60,664 bases of DNA from Candidatus Gastranaerophilales bacterium (GTDB lineage Bacteria; Cyanobacteriota; Vampirovibrionia; Gastranaerophilales; Gastranaerophilaceae). How positions within the stretch are numbered: position 1 is the stretch's first letter; every line of letters starts with the position of its first letter. The stretch is from the NCBI GenBank assembly GCA_947584965.1, contig CANPWQ010000005.1, positions 1 to 60,664 on the forward strand, read 5' to 3'. The notes below the pieces were generated by a model. The model ran no database searches and had not been told where the DNA came from. It saw only the letters and a list, made by a program, of their open reading frames with translations. Both the position numbers and the translations under genes were made by a program. This document shows, piece by piece, positions 23,573-32,702 of the stretch.

Positions 23573-24574
23573 TTGATAACACTTACACCATATTTTATAA
23601 ACAACTCAAAAGGCTCCGTAATACAAAGAAAGGTATTTAAAGGTGCTGACGTAACGGATATTTTAACAAAAGGTGATAAAGCATTAAATGAAAATCAATA
23701 CGGCGAAGCGTTAAAAAATTACAGTGATGCAAAATTAAAAAATCCCGAAGAAATAAGCATTTATAAAAAAATGGGAAAAGCGTACGCCGGATTAAAAGAC
23801 TATAAAAGAGCACAGGAAAATTTTAGTAAATATTTGGAAAAAAATCCCGATGATGTTGAAATATTAATAGAACTTGGGAAGGCACAACATAAAAGCGGAT
23901 TATATAAATATGCTTCAGAAACCTATAAAAAAGCAATAAGTCTTGATGAAAAAAATGACTTGGCAAAACGCAGTTTAATGGAAGTTGAAAATGATATATT
24001 AGCGCTGTATTCACCGGAGAAAGCAAGAAAAGCAAAATTCGAATATGCCAGAAATAATTTAAGAACAGCTCTTGAACTGGCAACATCATACCTTGGTAAT
24101 GAATACATGAAAGATTTAGCCAATGTCGAAATAAAATTCGGACAAACAGCGTCAATGGGCGGAACAGCAAATATAGCCCAATATGAAGATAATAAAAAAG
24201 GAATAACCGTATCAACACAATATATATATGCAGCCCCTGAAGTAATAGCAGCATATTTGGTTCATGAAAGCGTACATGCAAAGGATAAGGATGCATATAC
24301 CTCCGTAAGAGAAGAACAAGACGCATACGCATTAGCAGCAAAATTTTGGATAAAAAATTCAAAAGGTATAAAAGATCCTGAAATGGATTATGCGGCAGGA
24401 TTGTATAAAAATTCTCCGCGTAAATTAAGCGCAAGGGTTGAAGAGATATACACATTGCGTGACCCCAATATTGCGCAAACTTCACCAAATCATCCTCCAA
24501 AACAAAAAACTTCTTTTTTAACAAAAAGCAAGGCTGCAAGCCAATCACTTAGAAAATACGATACTATTGCATAA
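23573..24574 (+). CDS. TPR protein with C-terminal HExxH metallopeptidase-like domain
   Basis: A 333-residue fusion. After about 26 variable residues, three tetratricopeptide repeats fill about 27-135 (ALNENQYGEALKNYSDA, AYAGLKDYKRAQENFSKYLE, KSGLYKYASETYKKAI). Residues 150-290 contain HESVH (231-235) followed by the acidic EEQDAY near 250, fitting a minimal zincin with HExxH plus a downstream Glu ligand. There is no signal peptide. The start is TTG, supported by AAGGAAA eight bases upstream. It overlaps the convergent HNH-like gene by 11 bp. The N-terminus carries VFKGAD, a motif shared with neighbours. Substrate unknown. Confidence 0.6.
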   Translation: MITLTPYFINNSKGSVIQRKVFKGADVTDILTKGDKALNENQYGEALKNYSDAKLKNPEEISIYKKMGKAYAGLKDYKRAQENFSKYLEKNPDDVEILIELGKAQHKSGLYKYASETYKKAISLDEKNDLAKRSLMEVENDILALYSPEKARKAKFEYARNNLRTALELATSYLGNEYMKDLANVEIKFGQTASMGGTANIAQYEDNKKGITVSTQYIYAAPEVIAAYLVHESVHAKDKDAYTSVREEQDAYALAAKFWIKNSKGIKDPEMDYAAGLYKNSPRKLSARVEEIYTLRDPNIAQTSPNHPPKQKTSFLTKSKAASQSLRKYDTIA

Positions 24575-25703
24575 ACTCTTGATCAAGCGAAGATCTTAAA
24601 TCAACCTGACCTTTAGTAATATCACAAATGGTTTGTGTTGCCGTTGCAACATAATTTTTATATTTTTTCTTTCTGATTTTTTTTGTAGAAATTAAACTTT
24701 CACAAGTATCAAAATAGTTTTCTAAGTATTTTAATCGGTTATTTTTGTCCTCATTAAGCCATTGCATAAAGGTTTTGTTTGATTTCTGCGAATTACAAGC
24801 CGAGTGCATTGCTAAATAATTAGAAATATCATCATGATTATTTTCAATATCATAAGCAAGTATATGATCAGTGCTGGCAGTTGAAGATTGAAGCAATCTT
24901 AAAGCAATATCATAAGAAGTCCAATCTTCATTATATTTATTTTTACCCGAATATTTAACAATCCAAGCTGAATTCATATCGGAAGAAGCCGGAAAACGCT
25001 TTGCAATATTTTGTAATTTTTTATATTTTTTAGGATTGGAAATTTTAACATTTTTAATATCTTCAATTAATATTTTACGCCTAAAAGGAGAATCAGATTT
25101 TTTGCTCAAAATTTCTTTTCTAAAACTATTAATTTTATTCATTAATTTAGTTTGCTCATCAGCGGAAAGTGTTTTAGCTAAGGCAATCATTTTTTTAACA
25201 AGCCTCATTTGAACTTTCTGCAAAACAGGAAGTTTTTGTTCACGAAGCATGACAACTAATGTTCGAATGTCCTTAATATTTTGTCCTCTATCAGCTAATT
25301 TATCGGACAAACTTTTAATTTCATTAAAAGCAGATTCTTCAACAGGACGCATATATTGAGTATAATTTTCAAGGAAATTAAGATAATTATTCGAACCAAC
25401 TTGTGCTAATTCATAAGCAAATTTATTAAATTGACATTTAGTCATAATTGTTTTACCACAAGCCGGACATGGAACATTGGCTTTTTTACAAATTTGAAAA
25501 TCAGAGGTTTTTTCTTGTAAATTTCTATTATAACTGGAAAAAGTTCTTTTTCTTGATGATTTAAAATTTATAGGATAATAAAATAAATTTGAAATTTCAT
25601 TTGACAATTCCGAATACTTTAAAGTTTGCGCAGGTATAGATTTTACAGATGCCGATTTGCTATAATTTAATATATTAAAACTTTGTATCTTACTTATTTT
25701 CAT
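24564..25703 (-). CDS. HNH-endonuclease-like protein, lineage-specific
   Basis: A 379-residue protein. The C-terminal part has an HNH-type arrangement: STDHILAYDIENNH, then N-x-L-x-x-x-H, then CNSQKSNK, i.e. Asp-His, Asn and a Cys-Asn-x-x-Lys block. A zinc-binding knuckle CPACGKT sits near residue 78, and a second half may exist beyond the HNH block. The central 150 residues are helical and Lys rich. The N-terminal 60 residues are low complexity and end in INFKSS. It could nick or cleave nucleic acid, but no partner methylase or phage gene is adjacent, so its role is open. Confidence 0.5.
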   Translation of the reverse strand: MKISKIQSFNILNYSKSASVKSIPAQTLKYSELSNEISNLFYYPINFKSSRKRTFSSYNRNLQEKTSDFQICKKANVPCPACGKTIMTKCQFNKFAYELAQVGSNNYLNFLENYTQYMRPVEESAFNEIKSLSDKLADRGQNIKDIRTLVVMLREQKLPVLQKVQMRLVKKMIALAKTLSADEQTKLMNKINSFRKEILSKKSDSPFRRKILIEDIKNVKISNPKKYKKLQNIAKRFPASSDMNSAWIVKYSGKNKYNEDWTSYDIALRLLQSSTASTDHILAYDIENNHDDISNYLAMHSACNSQKSNKTFMQWLNEDKNNRLKYLENYFDTCESLISTKKIRKKKYKNYVATATQTICDITKGQVDLRSSLDQEFMQ

Positions 25704-25991
25704 GTATGCCTCGATAATAATAAAAAAACGAAAATTTTATTTTTTGACAATTATAATTAATAATTGTAAATATGAATTTTTTAATATAAAAAATTGATGA
25801 TTTGAGTTAAAAAATATCTTTTTTTAAAAAAAAGTATATAATTTTATTAAAAATTCAATAGAAAATTTGCAAAAATGACATTTTTTTGATAACACTTAAG
25901 TCAAAAAATAAAAAAGAAAACGCAAAAAAATTTGTTTTTATTCGTTAAATTGATATTATTGCAAATGGCGGAATGCAAAAAGGCATAAAAA

Positions 25992-27629
25992 TTGAAAGTA
26001 ACAAGTCCTAGCGGCTATATAAGAAATAACGTACAAAAACAAATTTCTGTCAGAAAAACATCCCCAAATAAAAGTTTTAAAGGGGGGATATCTGACGGAA
26101 TATTTAACGTAATAGATAAAGCGTTCGGTATATTGGATAAAAACGCAATGATACAAGTATCATTTGTAGATACGGTATCAACAAACATACCAAGGACACT
26201 TGTTGATTTAAAAACAGGACTGGCAGCAGCATTTGAAACATGCCGCAGAGAATTTTCGGGATTATTTGTAAACTGTTTAATGCCGGGACTGCTTGTAAAA
26301 GCTTTAGCGTGGGTTTTACCGAAGTCAAAAGAATTAAAAGAGATAAATCCTGCACAGTCATGGGCAAACGGAGCCGTTATAGACAGACTTAAAGAAATAT
26401 ATACCCAAATTCCCGAAAAAAGCAGCGAGGGGAAAATAAAAGAGTTTGTAAAAAAATCACTTGAAGCAATAGAGGGATTAGACGGAACGAGCTGGGTTAA
26501 ATATGCAGATAAAGCAGAAATGCCCGAATTTAAAGATGCGACTGAAAATATAGTTAAAGCAATAGGTAAGACCGGCGGAGAAAGAAAAGCTCTGTTAAAA
26601 AGCGCAAAAGCAAAACTTGCCAATGTTACAAAAGCTGAAAATATTTTAAAATTTAACGGTAAACCGCAGGCAAATTTGGAAGAAACCTTAAGAGATATAA
26701 CAGACCTTGGCGCAAGATTTTCAAATGCCGAAAAAAATAATATATCTATAGAAAATTATGCTAAATCATTAACAAAATTTGTAAATAAAAAAAGTTTAAT
26801 AGGTATGGCGCTTGTGATAGGAATAGCAGTAAGCGTACAAACCATTAACCGTGCTATAACAAGGAAACAATTTAAGGCGGAAGGCGCTCCTATTTATAAA
26901 GATTTCGGCAAAAAAGACACAACTCAAAAAATGGATGAAAAGCAGAAAAAGAAGTTTTTTGGGAAAAAACTTATGGCTGCTATAGGAATGTACGGGTTAG
27001 CCGCATTATCCATGATGAAAAAACCGTCACTTGGTATGTTCCAGTTTTCAAATATATTCCCGACTTTGGATCAATGCCGCTGGATAGCTGCTTCAACATT
27101 TGCAAGCAGAATGATGGGTGCTGAGGATGAAAATGAATTAAGAGAAACAACTGTTAGAGATATAGCCAGCTTCTCGGGATTATACTTCCTTGGAGATTAT
27201 GTAAAAAAAGGAGTTGCTTCTGCTATTGAAGCTCTGTCAAAAACAAGTGCGGGTAAAAACCTTGTCGGCGAAAATGTCGTTCTTTTAAACAGAAGCAAAA
27301 TAATAGAAAAACCTGTTTCACAGTCAGTAAGCGAAATGATAAAATATAGAGCAAAACAATTCGGAAACTGGATAAAAAATACGGAATTAAAGACTGCACA
27401 GGAAGTTGCAGGCACTAAAGTTCGAAACTTAAGAAACATTTGCCGTATAGCTGATATTGCATTCTCAATAGTAATGCTTGGAATATTACTTCCCCAATAT
27501 AACCGCTCCGTTACGGAAAAGAAAGTTGCGGCAGCAAAAAAGCAACAAGAACTTGAAGAACATTTAGGGATAGATTACGTTACTTCTCAAAATAAAAATA
27601 TCCCGCAAATATTTAAAGATATTGCTTAA
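25992..27629 (+). CDS. Conserved-type membrane protein of unknown function (545 aa)
   Basis: I do not recognise this protein. The first 35 residues are basic and polar, ending NKSFKGG. Helical segments with membrane potential lie near 95-110, 270-290 (LIGMALVIGIAVSVQTI), 325-345 (LMAAIGMYGLAALSMM) and 500-520 (ADIAFSIVMLGILLPQY), with a Lys-rich stretch between the second and third. There is no signal peptide. The start is TTG with AAGG upstream; the 288-bp gap before it is very A+T rich and holds no gene I can support. It ends about 130 bp before a short protein sharing the same N-terminal motif. Confidence 0.5.
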   Translation: MKVTSPSGYIRNNVQKQISVRKTSPNKSFKGGISDGIFNVIDKAFGILDKNAMIQVSFVDTVSTNIPRTLVDLKTGLAAAFETCRREFSGLFVNCLMPGLLVKALAWVLPKSKELKEINPAQSWANGAVIDRLKEIYTQIPEKSSEGKIKEFVKKSLEAIEGLDGTSWVKYADKAEMPEFKDATENIVKAIGKTGGERKALLKSAKAKLANVTKAENILKFNGKPQANLEETLRDITDLGARFSNAEKNNISIENYAKSLTKFVNKKSLIGMALVIGIAVSVQTINRAITRKQFKAEGAPIYKDFGKKDTTQKMDEKQKKKFFGKKLMAAIGMYGLAALSMMKKPSLGMFQFSNIFPTLDQCRWIAASTFASRMMGAEDENELRETTVRDIASFSGLYFLGDYVKKGVASAIEALSKTSAGKNLVGENVVLLNRSKIIEKPVSQSVSEMIKYRAKQFGNWIKNTELKTAQEVAGTKVRNLRNICRIADIAFSIVMLGILLPQYNRSVTEKKVAAAKKQQELEEHLGIDYVTSQNKNIPQIFKDIA

Positions 27630-27701
27630 ATGTTACATTTAGTTAAAATTTTTTTATTGTCCGCAAAAAAATTTTAGTTGAAGTTTTATAGTAATGCTGA
27701 G

Positions 27702-27730
27702 TTGTATAAAACTCAATTTTGGTATATAAT
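27702..27730 (+). promoter_or_regulatory. Sigma70-type promoter for the 102-aa protein
   Basis: TTGTAT (27702-27707), a 17-bp spacer, and TATAAT (27725-27730), about 30 bp before the GTG start. The -35 matches consensus at four of six positions. Confidence 0.6.
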
Positions 27731-27758
27731 ATCAAAATGAAAAAAAGGAGAGAAGTAA

Positions 27759-28067
27759 GTGGTTGATAACAGATCTGCCGGAATTCTTGGAATTGGCGGC
27801 GCAATCAACTTCAAAAGCGGAGATATTTCAGGTACTGCTGCAAAAACTGCAGATGATCGTGCAAGTCAAGGCACTGAATATTTCATGCAAGAAGGCGAAA
27901 ATCAAAATCAACAAAATGAACTCTTCGAAGACAGAAGTATGCAGCTGCGCGCTTCACTTAATTCTCTTGCATTATTAAATGTAGTTTCTCTTTTAAAGAA
28001 TAAACGCAAAAATATTTTAATGGATGATGAAGATTATGATGAGAAAATAAAAAAAGATAAAAAATAA
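27759..28067 (+). CDS. Short lineage-specific protein (102 aa)
   Basis: This small acidic/Gln-rich protein has an N-terminal AINFKSGDISG. The rest is polar, with one amphipathic helix (MQLRASLNSLALLNVVSLLKNKRK) near residues 65-90 and an acidic tail. The start is GTG, supported by AAGGAG eight bases upstream and a good promoter. No known domain is visible. It may be a scaffold or export substrate of the lineage. Confidence 0.55.
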   Translation: MVDNRSAGILGIGGAINFKSGDISGTAAKTADDRASQGTEYFMQEGENQNQQNELFEDRSMQLRASLNSLALLNVVSLLKNKRKNILMDDEDYDEKIKKDKK

Positions 28068-28076
28068 TAAAAAAAA

Positions 28077-28104
28077 ACGGTATTTAAAAAATACCGTTTT
28101 TTTT
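28077..28104. terminator. Bidirectional intrinsic terminator
   Basis: ACGGTATTT (28077-28085) pairs with AAATACCGT (28089-28097) around a three-base loop, with an A-run on the left and a T-run on the right. It serves both the 102-aa gene and the convergent 101-aa gene that ends at 28106. Confidence 0.85.
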
Positions 28105-28105
28105 A

Positions 28106-28411
28106 TTACATACACCATTCTGTTGAATATATTTTTCTGCTTAAATCTTCTTCAGGAGTTTCTTGATGGATATCAGGTAACGGAACATATTCCTTTTTAG
28201 AACAAATTTCCGCAGCAGCTCTTGCTTTTGCTCTTACGTCGCCTGCTGTAATAGGGTATACATATGTATTATCCAATCTGCAATGGGCGACTACTTCGTT
28301 ATCCGGAATATCCTTAGGAATGCCACCGTCGGGTTTTCTGTAATCAATTAAAATTTCTTTACTATCAACAGCTTTTACCTTATTACCAAAAGAAACAGAT
28401 GAAATATTCAT
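28106..28411 (-). CDS. Short lineage-specific protein (101 aa)
   Basis: A 101-residue protein beginning with SSVSFGNKVKAVD, another version of the shared N-terminal motif, followed by a compact alpha/beta-like sequence with a Pro/Asp-rich middle and a C-terminal SRKIYSTEWC. I chose the ATG at 28411 because AAAGGA precedes it; a GTG 14 codons upstream lacks a ribosome site. No known family. Confidence 0.55.
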   Translation of the reverse strand: MNISSVSFGNKVKAVDSKEILIDYRKPDGGIPKDIPDNEVVAHCRLDNTYVYPITAGDVRAKARAAAEICSKKEYVPLPDIHQETPEEDLSRKIYSTEWCM

Positions 28412-28541
28412 ATTTTTTCCTTTCATTAAATACTTACAATTACATATAAACACATAATTTTTTTTTATTGCCTTTAAAACTTAAATTTGTAATAAAATTT
28501 AATATTCTGTTAAAAAATTCAAGAAAAAGTATGATATTAAT

Positions 28542-29684
28542 ATGAAAAAGTTAATTATTGCAATATTTTTATTTTTATCATACATAAATACCGCGCAGGC
28601 AATGGATTATTATGATTTAAAGCCGGGGTTTTGGGCATACACGGATATCGAAAATCTTACTGATAATGATTTAATAATAGGATATCCCAATCATAAATTT
28701 GAGCCAAAAAAATATGCAACACGGGCTGAATACGCAGCAGCAGTAATAAAGGTATTGCACCAAGAAGAAATACCAATAGAAACAATGTATTCCTTTGATG
28801 ATGCGGATGCAAACCACTGGGCTTGGAAATATATTATCCGCGCAGTTAATTTAGACATAATAAAGCCCGTAGATAATTCACATTTTTATCCCGAAGATTA
28901 TGTTACAAGAAGTGAAATAATAACATTTTTGGTAAATATTTTAAAATCTGAAGACATAACAAAACAAGAAGCAATAAAAGCACTTCAAAACGCTTATACC
29001 GATTTTGATGATATACCCGATTGGTTTAAAGTAACGGCAGGTAAAGGCGAAGTTTTAAACGTCATAGCAAAAGAACCCCCAAGAGAAAATTACCTTGATT
29101 ACGATAAATATGTTACAAGAGCTCAACTTGCAGTATTTATGGCTAATTTAAAACGAACAATAGACGGTTATACCGCTGAAAAAATTAAAAAAGAACAAAG
29201 TCCTAAAATAGCAGAAGGTATCACAATTGAAAATGTTTTATATGATGAAGATGTAGTTACAATACCTGCAAAAAGCGTACTTCCAATAATGATTGTGGGG
29301 CAAATAAGCTCTAATGAGTCATACCCCGGAGAGATGTTTCAAGCACGATTTGCTAATAATATAGTGGATGAGGAACATCATCTTCTTTTATCAAAAGATA
29401 TTATCTTAATAGGGAAAATACTTGATACAACACAGAGTAAGTATTTCTTGAGAAACGGAGAATTAATATTTGAACTGTCTGCCGCAAACAATAAAAATTT
29501 ACTTACCCGAATATTGGGGTATGCGGAGTGCGAAACCCCAAACGTGGAAGCAAATAAATTAAAAAAAGCCGTTAAAACAGTTGTTAAAGGAAGAAACTAT
29601 AAAGTTAAAGACGGTCAAATAATATATATAAAATTATTTAAACCGATAAGAGTAAATATAATAACAAATCAAGTACTTGATTAA
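28542..29684 (+). CDS. SLH-domain surface protein, exported
   Basis: A 380-residue protein with a signal peptide (1-20, AQA) and three S-layer homology modules: FWAYTDIENLTDNDLIIGYPNHKFEPKKYATRAEYAA (about 29-65), [18 protein letters not shown]...YPEDYVTRSEIITFL (about 88-130) and a third ending VTRAQLAVFMANL (about 190-205). SLH modules bind secondary cell-wall polymer; in cyanobacterial relatives they tether the outer membrane to peptidoglycan. The C-terminal 170 residues form a beta-rich domain without porin length, so this is a periplasmic or wall-anchored protein rather than an SLH porin. Confidence 0.85.
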   Translation: MKKLIIAIFLFLSYINTAQAMDYYDLKPGFWAYTDIENLTDNDLIIGYPNHKFEPKKYATRAEYAAAVIKVLHQEEIPIETMYSFDDADANHWAWKYIIRAVNLDIIKPVDNSHFYPEDYVTRSEIITFLVNILKSEDITKQEAIKALQNAYTDFDDIPDWFKVTAGKGEVLNVIAKEPPRENYLDYDKYVTRAQLAVFMANLKRTIDGYTAEKIKKEQSPKIAEGITIENVLYDEDVVTIPAKSVLPIMIVGQISSNESYPGEMFQARFANNIVDEEHHLLLSKDIILIGKILDTTQSKYFLRNGELIFELSAANNKNLLTRILGYAECETPNVEANKLKKAVKTVVKGRNYKVKDGQIIYIKLFKPIRVNIITNQVLD

Positions 29685-30001
29685 ACTTTTTTATAAACGC
29701 CCATATCTTCAAGTGCTTTTAAAAAGCTCTGTGCCGTAGCTTTTTGAATATCAGGCGGAACAACTCTTAAAAGTTCAACAGTTCTTGAAATAACAGGGTC
29801 TTTATCATACCAGCGATTACAAACTTTTGGTCTTACCATTTCATAAAATTTATCAATCGCCTCTTTAGAAACTTTTTTTTCAATTTCCGTTAAAAAAATC
29901 TCTGCTTGTGATTTTAGTTCATTTTGATAGTTTTGAAGAAGATTAATAACTTCAAGCAAAACGGGATCATGATCATACCATCTTTTATAATTGTGATTCA
30001 C
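29681..30001 (-). CDS. Small protein with duplicated RWYDxDPV motif
   Basis: A 106-residue protein with two copies of the sequence RWYDHDPVL / RWYDKDPVI (near residues 7 and 68), each followed by an amphipathic helix (EVINLLQNYQ and RTVELLRVVP). It overlaps the end of murA by 17 bp and is translated from a GTG, so it is co-transcribed with murA. I know no named family. Its 3' end overlaps the SLH gene by 4 bp. Confidence 0.6.
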   Translation of the reverse strand: MNHNYKRWYDHDPVLLEVINLLQNYQNELKSQAEIFLTEIEKKVSKEAIDKFYEMVRPKVCNRWYDKDPVISRTVELLRVVPPDIQKATAQSFLKALEDMGVYKKV

Positions 30002-31307
30002 TTAAATTTCCTTTATTTTGATTGAGAACATCATTATCATCCGAATATCTTTCGATATCCGCACCAATTAATTTAAACTTATTTTCCAAAAGTTCATAAC
30101 CTCTATCTATATGATAGATGTTATCTATATTACTTTCTCCCTCTGCCATTAAAGCAGCAATAACAAGAGATGCACCCGCTCTAAGGTCACTTGCCATAAG
30201 ATTAGCACCGGTAAGATTTTTCACTCCTTTAACAAGTGCATGATTACGTTCCTGATGAATATCAGCACCCATCTTGCGGAGCTCGGGCACTTGCATAAAT
30301 CTGTTTTCATATAGACTTTCGGTAATAATACTAACTCCGTCTGCAATCGTAGCCAAAGTCATTGCCATAGACTGCAAATCCGTAGGAAACCCGGGGTATG
30401 GTTGAGTAATAATATTTATTGCTTCAAGTTTTCTTTTGCAGGAAACTTCAATTGAAGTAGGGTCTATAAGTTTAATATCAGCACCCATTTTAGAAAGTTT
30501 AGAAGTATAAAATGTTAAATGATTTGGAAATATATTTCTTATAATGCCTTTACCTTTAGTAGCGATAAAAGCAGCCATATAAGTTCCGGCTTCAATTCTG
30601 TCCGGTATGGTGGTATATTCAATAGGATGCAAATTTTCTTGTTTAACGCCGTTAATAACGATTTCGGAAGTACCTGCACCTATAATATCTGCCCCCATGG
30701 CATTTAAGAAATTAGCCAAATCGGTAATTTCAGGTTCTTGAGCGGCATTTTGAATTCTTGTAGCTCCCTCTGCCAAAACTGCTGCAAGCATGATATTTTC
30801 AGTAGCCCCTACTGACGGAATATCAAGATATATGTCATTACCCGTAAGTTTTTTAGCCTTAGCGTGGACATAACCGTTTTCAATCTTAATATCGGTACCC
30901 AATGCTTCAAGACCTTTAATATGGAAATCAACTTTTCTTTCACCTATTGCACAGCCACCGGGGAGTGCTACTACTGCTTCTCTGCATCTGCCAACCAGAG
31001 CACCCAAAACTATAAAAGAAGCTCTCATTCTGCTTACAAGTTCATAACTCGCTCTAACTCCGGTAAGATTAGAGGCGTCTATTTTTATGGATTTTTCTTG
31101 TTTATCATAACAGGTTTTTGCGCCTAATTGTTCTATAACATTAAGCATTATAACTACATCGGTAAGTTCGGGAACATTGTAAATTTTACTTTCACCTTTA
31201 GCAAGTAAAGCAGCTGCCATTAATTTTAAAACCGCATTTTTAGCACCACTGATTAATACTTCACCCTTTAACTGTTTTCCACCGGATATTCTGATTTTTT
31301 CAGTCAA
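29985..31307 (-). CDS. murA: UDP-N-acetylglucosamine 1-carboxyvinyltransferase
   Basis: A 440-residue enzyme for the first committed step of peptidoglycan synthesis, transferring enolpyruvate from PEP to UDP-GlcNAc. Lys23-Asn24 (SGAKNAV) and the catalytic Cys119 in LPGGCAIGERKVDFH are present; this Cys makes it fosfomycin-sensitive in principle. Length is slightly above the usual 420 because of a polar C-terminal tail. It is the first gene of a two-gene unit with the RWYDxDPV protein. Confidence 0.97.
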   Translation of the reverse strand: MTEKIRISGGKQLKGEVLISGAKNAVLKLMAAALLAKGESKIYNVPELTDVVIMLNVIEQLGAKTCYDKQEKSIKIDASNLTGVRASYELVSRMRASFIVLGALVGRCREAVVALPGGCAIGERKVDFHIKGLEALGTDIKIENGYVHAKAKKLTGNDIYLDIPSVGATENIMLAAVLAEGATRIQNAAQEPEITDLANFLNAMGADIIGAGTSEIVINGVKQENLHPIEYTTIPDRIEAGTYMAAFIATKGKGIIRNIFPNHLTFYTSKLSKMGADIKLIDPTSIEVSCKRKLEAINIITQPYPGFPTDLQSMAMTLATIADGVSIITESLYENRFMQVPELRKMGADIHQERNHALVKGVKNLTGANLMASDLRAGASLVIAALMAEGESNIDNIYHIDRGYELLENKFKLIGADIERYSDDNDVLNQNKGNLSESQL

Positions 31308-31478
31308 TGTTCCTCCGATATATCCCTTTTGTCTTTTTGTTTAAATTTTAATTTTCACTATAATATAATAATATAATTTATAACGATATGAGTAAATAGT
31401 TTAACTATTGTAAACATAAATATTATATCATTCAAACGTACTATATTCTAAGAGAAGTTTTACAGATAAAATATAGAT

Positions 31479-31874
31479 ATGAAAACTAATGAAGAATTAA
31501 TAGAAGAAGCAAAAAAAGCAGCAGAAAACGCATACTGTCCGTATTCAAAATTTCCGGTAGGGGCATGCGTACTGTATGAAAACGGTAATTTCTATAGAGG
31601 CTGTAATGTAGAGAATTCAAGTTACGGACTGTCATTGTGTGCGGAAAGAAATGCAATATCAACGGCAATAACAGCCGGTGAAAAATCAAAACTACTAAAA
31701 ATTGCCATATTTTCACCGAAATCAAAAAAATGTTTTCCGTGCGGAGCTTGCAGACAATGGCTTCAGGAATTTGAAAAAGGTCAAGACATCCAAATTATTC
31801 TTGAAGATAACATAGAGGGAATATGCTTGTTTAATATAAACGAAATATTGCCGTATTCTTTTGAATTGATATGA
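31479..31874 (+). CDS. cdd: Cytidine deaminase
   Basis: A 131-residue homotetrameric-type cytidine deaminase of pyrimidine salvage. The zinc site is complete: VENSSYGLSLCAERNAI with Cys and the proton-shuttle Glu, and PCGACRQWLQEF with two Cys. The start has no strong ribosome site. It is followed 32 bp later by an alternative sigma factor gene. Confidence 0.95.
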   Translation: MKTNEELIEEAKKAAENAYCPYSKFPVGACVLYENGNFYRGCNVENSSYGLSLCAERNAISTAITAGEKSKLLKIAIFSPKSKKCFPCGACRQWLQEFEKGQDIQIILEDNIEGICLFNINEILPYSFELI

Positions 31875-31906
31875 TATAATAAAGAAGTGAGAAGAAGAGG
31901 AACTTA

Positions 31907-32692
31907 ATGGCTGATTATACCATTAATTATGAAGAAATAGGCGAGTGGCTGAAATTATATAAAGCAGCGGAAGATGAAAAAGAAAAAAAGCATCTTCAAA
32001 ATATTATAGCTCTGGCTGCAATGCCTTTAGTAAAGAAAATAGCGCGCGGACTGGCAAGAAGAAACACTGACCCGGTTGAAGATATTATTCAAGTCGGAAG
32101 TGTAGGACTTGTTAAAGCAATTCAGTTATATAATCCGAAAGTAAGCGAAAACTTTAAAACTTATGCAACATATTTAATTACGGGCGAAATAAGGCATTAT
32201 CTGCGTGACAAAGTATCTATGATAAAAGCACCGCGCGAAATATATGAACTTGCGTACCGTGTTAATAAATTAATGCAAAAACTTAAAGACGAGGAAGGAA
32301 ATGAACCTTCTGAAAAAGTATTGGCGGAAGAACTTGGTACATCCGTTGGTAAAATAAAAGAAGTAATTGATGTTGAAAGACGTAAACAAACTATATCTTT
32401 AGACCAATATATAAATACAAACAATGATGAATCTTTGTCACTGTTTGATAAAATAGCAGATGATAACCATTATAATCTTGAAACATTCCAAGAAGATAAA
32501 ATTTTAATAAAAGACGCAATAAATAAGCTGGACAGTAAACTTCAAGAAGTAGTAATAATGAATTATTTTGATGATTTAAGCCAAACTCAAATCGCATTGA
32601 AATTAGGAATTTCACAAATGCAGGTTTCAAGGCGTTTAAAAAAAGCACTAAATGCTCTTTTACAAATATTATCGGAAAAAGAAAGAATTTAA
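31907..32692 (+). CDS. Alternative sigma factor of the SigB/SigF group
   Basis: A 261-residue sigma70-family factor without region 1.1. Region 2 runs from LVKKIARGLARRNTDPVEDIIQVGSVGLVKAI to FKTYATYLITGEIRHYLRD. Region 3 follows, and region 4 ends with the recognition helix SQTQIALKLGISQMQVSRRLKKAL. This layout matches group 3 stress or sporulation-type factors. There is no anti-sigma gene nearby, so the switch partner is elsewhere. AGAGGAA precedes the ATG. Confidence 0.85.
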   Translation: MADYTINYEEIGEWLKLYKAAEDEKEKKHLQNIIALAAMPLVKKIARGLARRNTDPVEDIIQVGSVGLVKAIQLYNPKVSENFKTYATYLITGEIRHYLRDKVSMIKAPREIYELAYRVNKLMQKLKDEEGNEPSEKVLAEELGTSVGKIKEVIDVERRKQTISLDQYINTNNDESLSLFDKIADDNHYNLETFQEDKILIKDAINKLDSKLQEVVIMNYFDDLSQTQIALKLGISQMQVSRRLKKALNALLQILSEKERI

Positions 32693-32702
32693 AGGAATTA
32701 TT

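Noticed and set aside
25704-25991. Riboswitch or small RNA in the A+T-rich spacer
   Set aside because: The 288 bp are nearly all A/T with no stable hairpin, terminator or known aptamer sequence.
31394-31408. AATAGT/ACTATT inverted repeat before cdd as an operator
   Set aside because: Only six pairs in very A+T-rich DNA; expected by chance and without a known binding partner.
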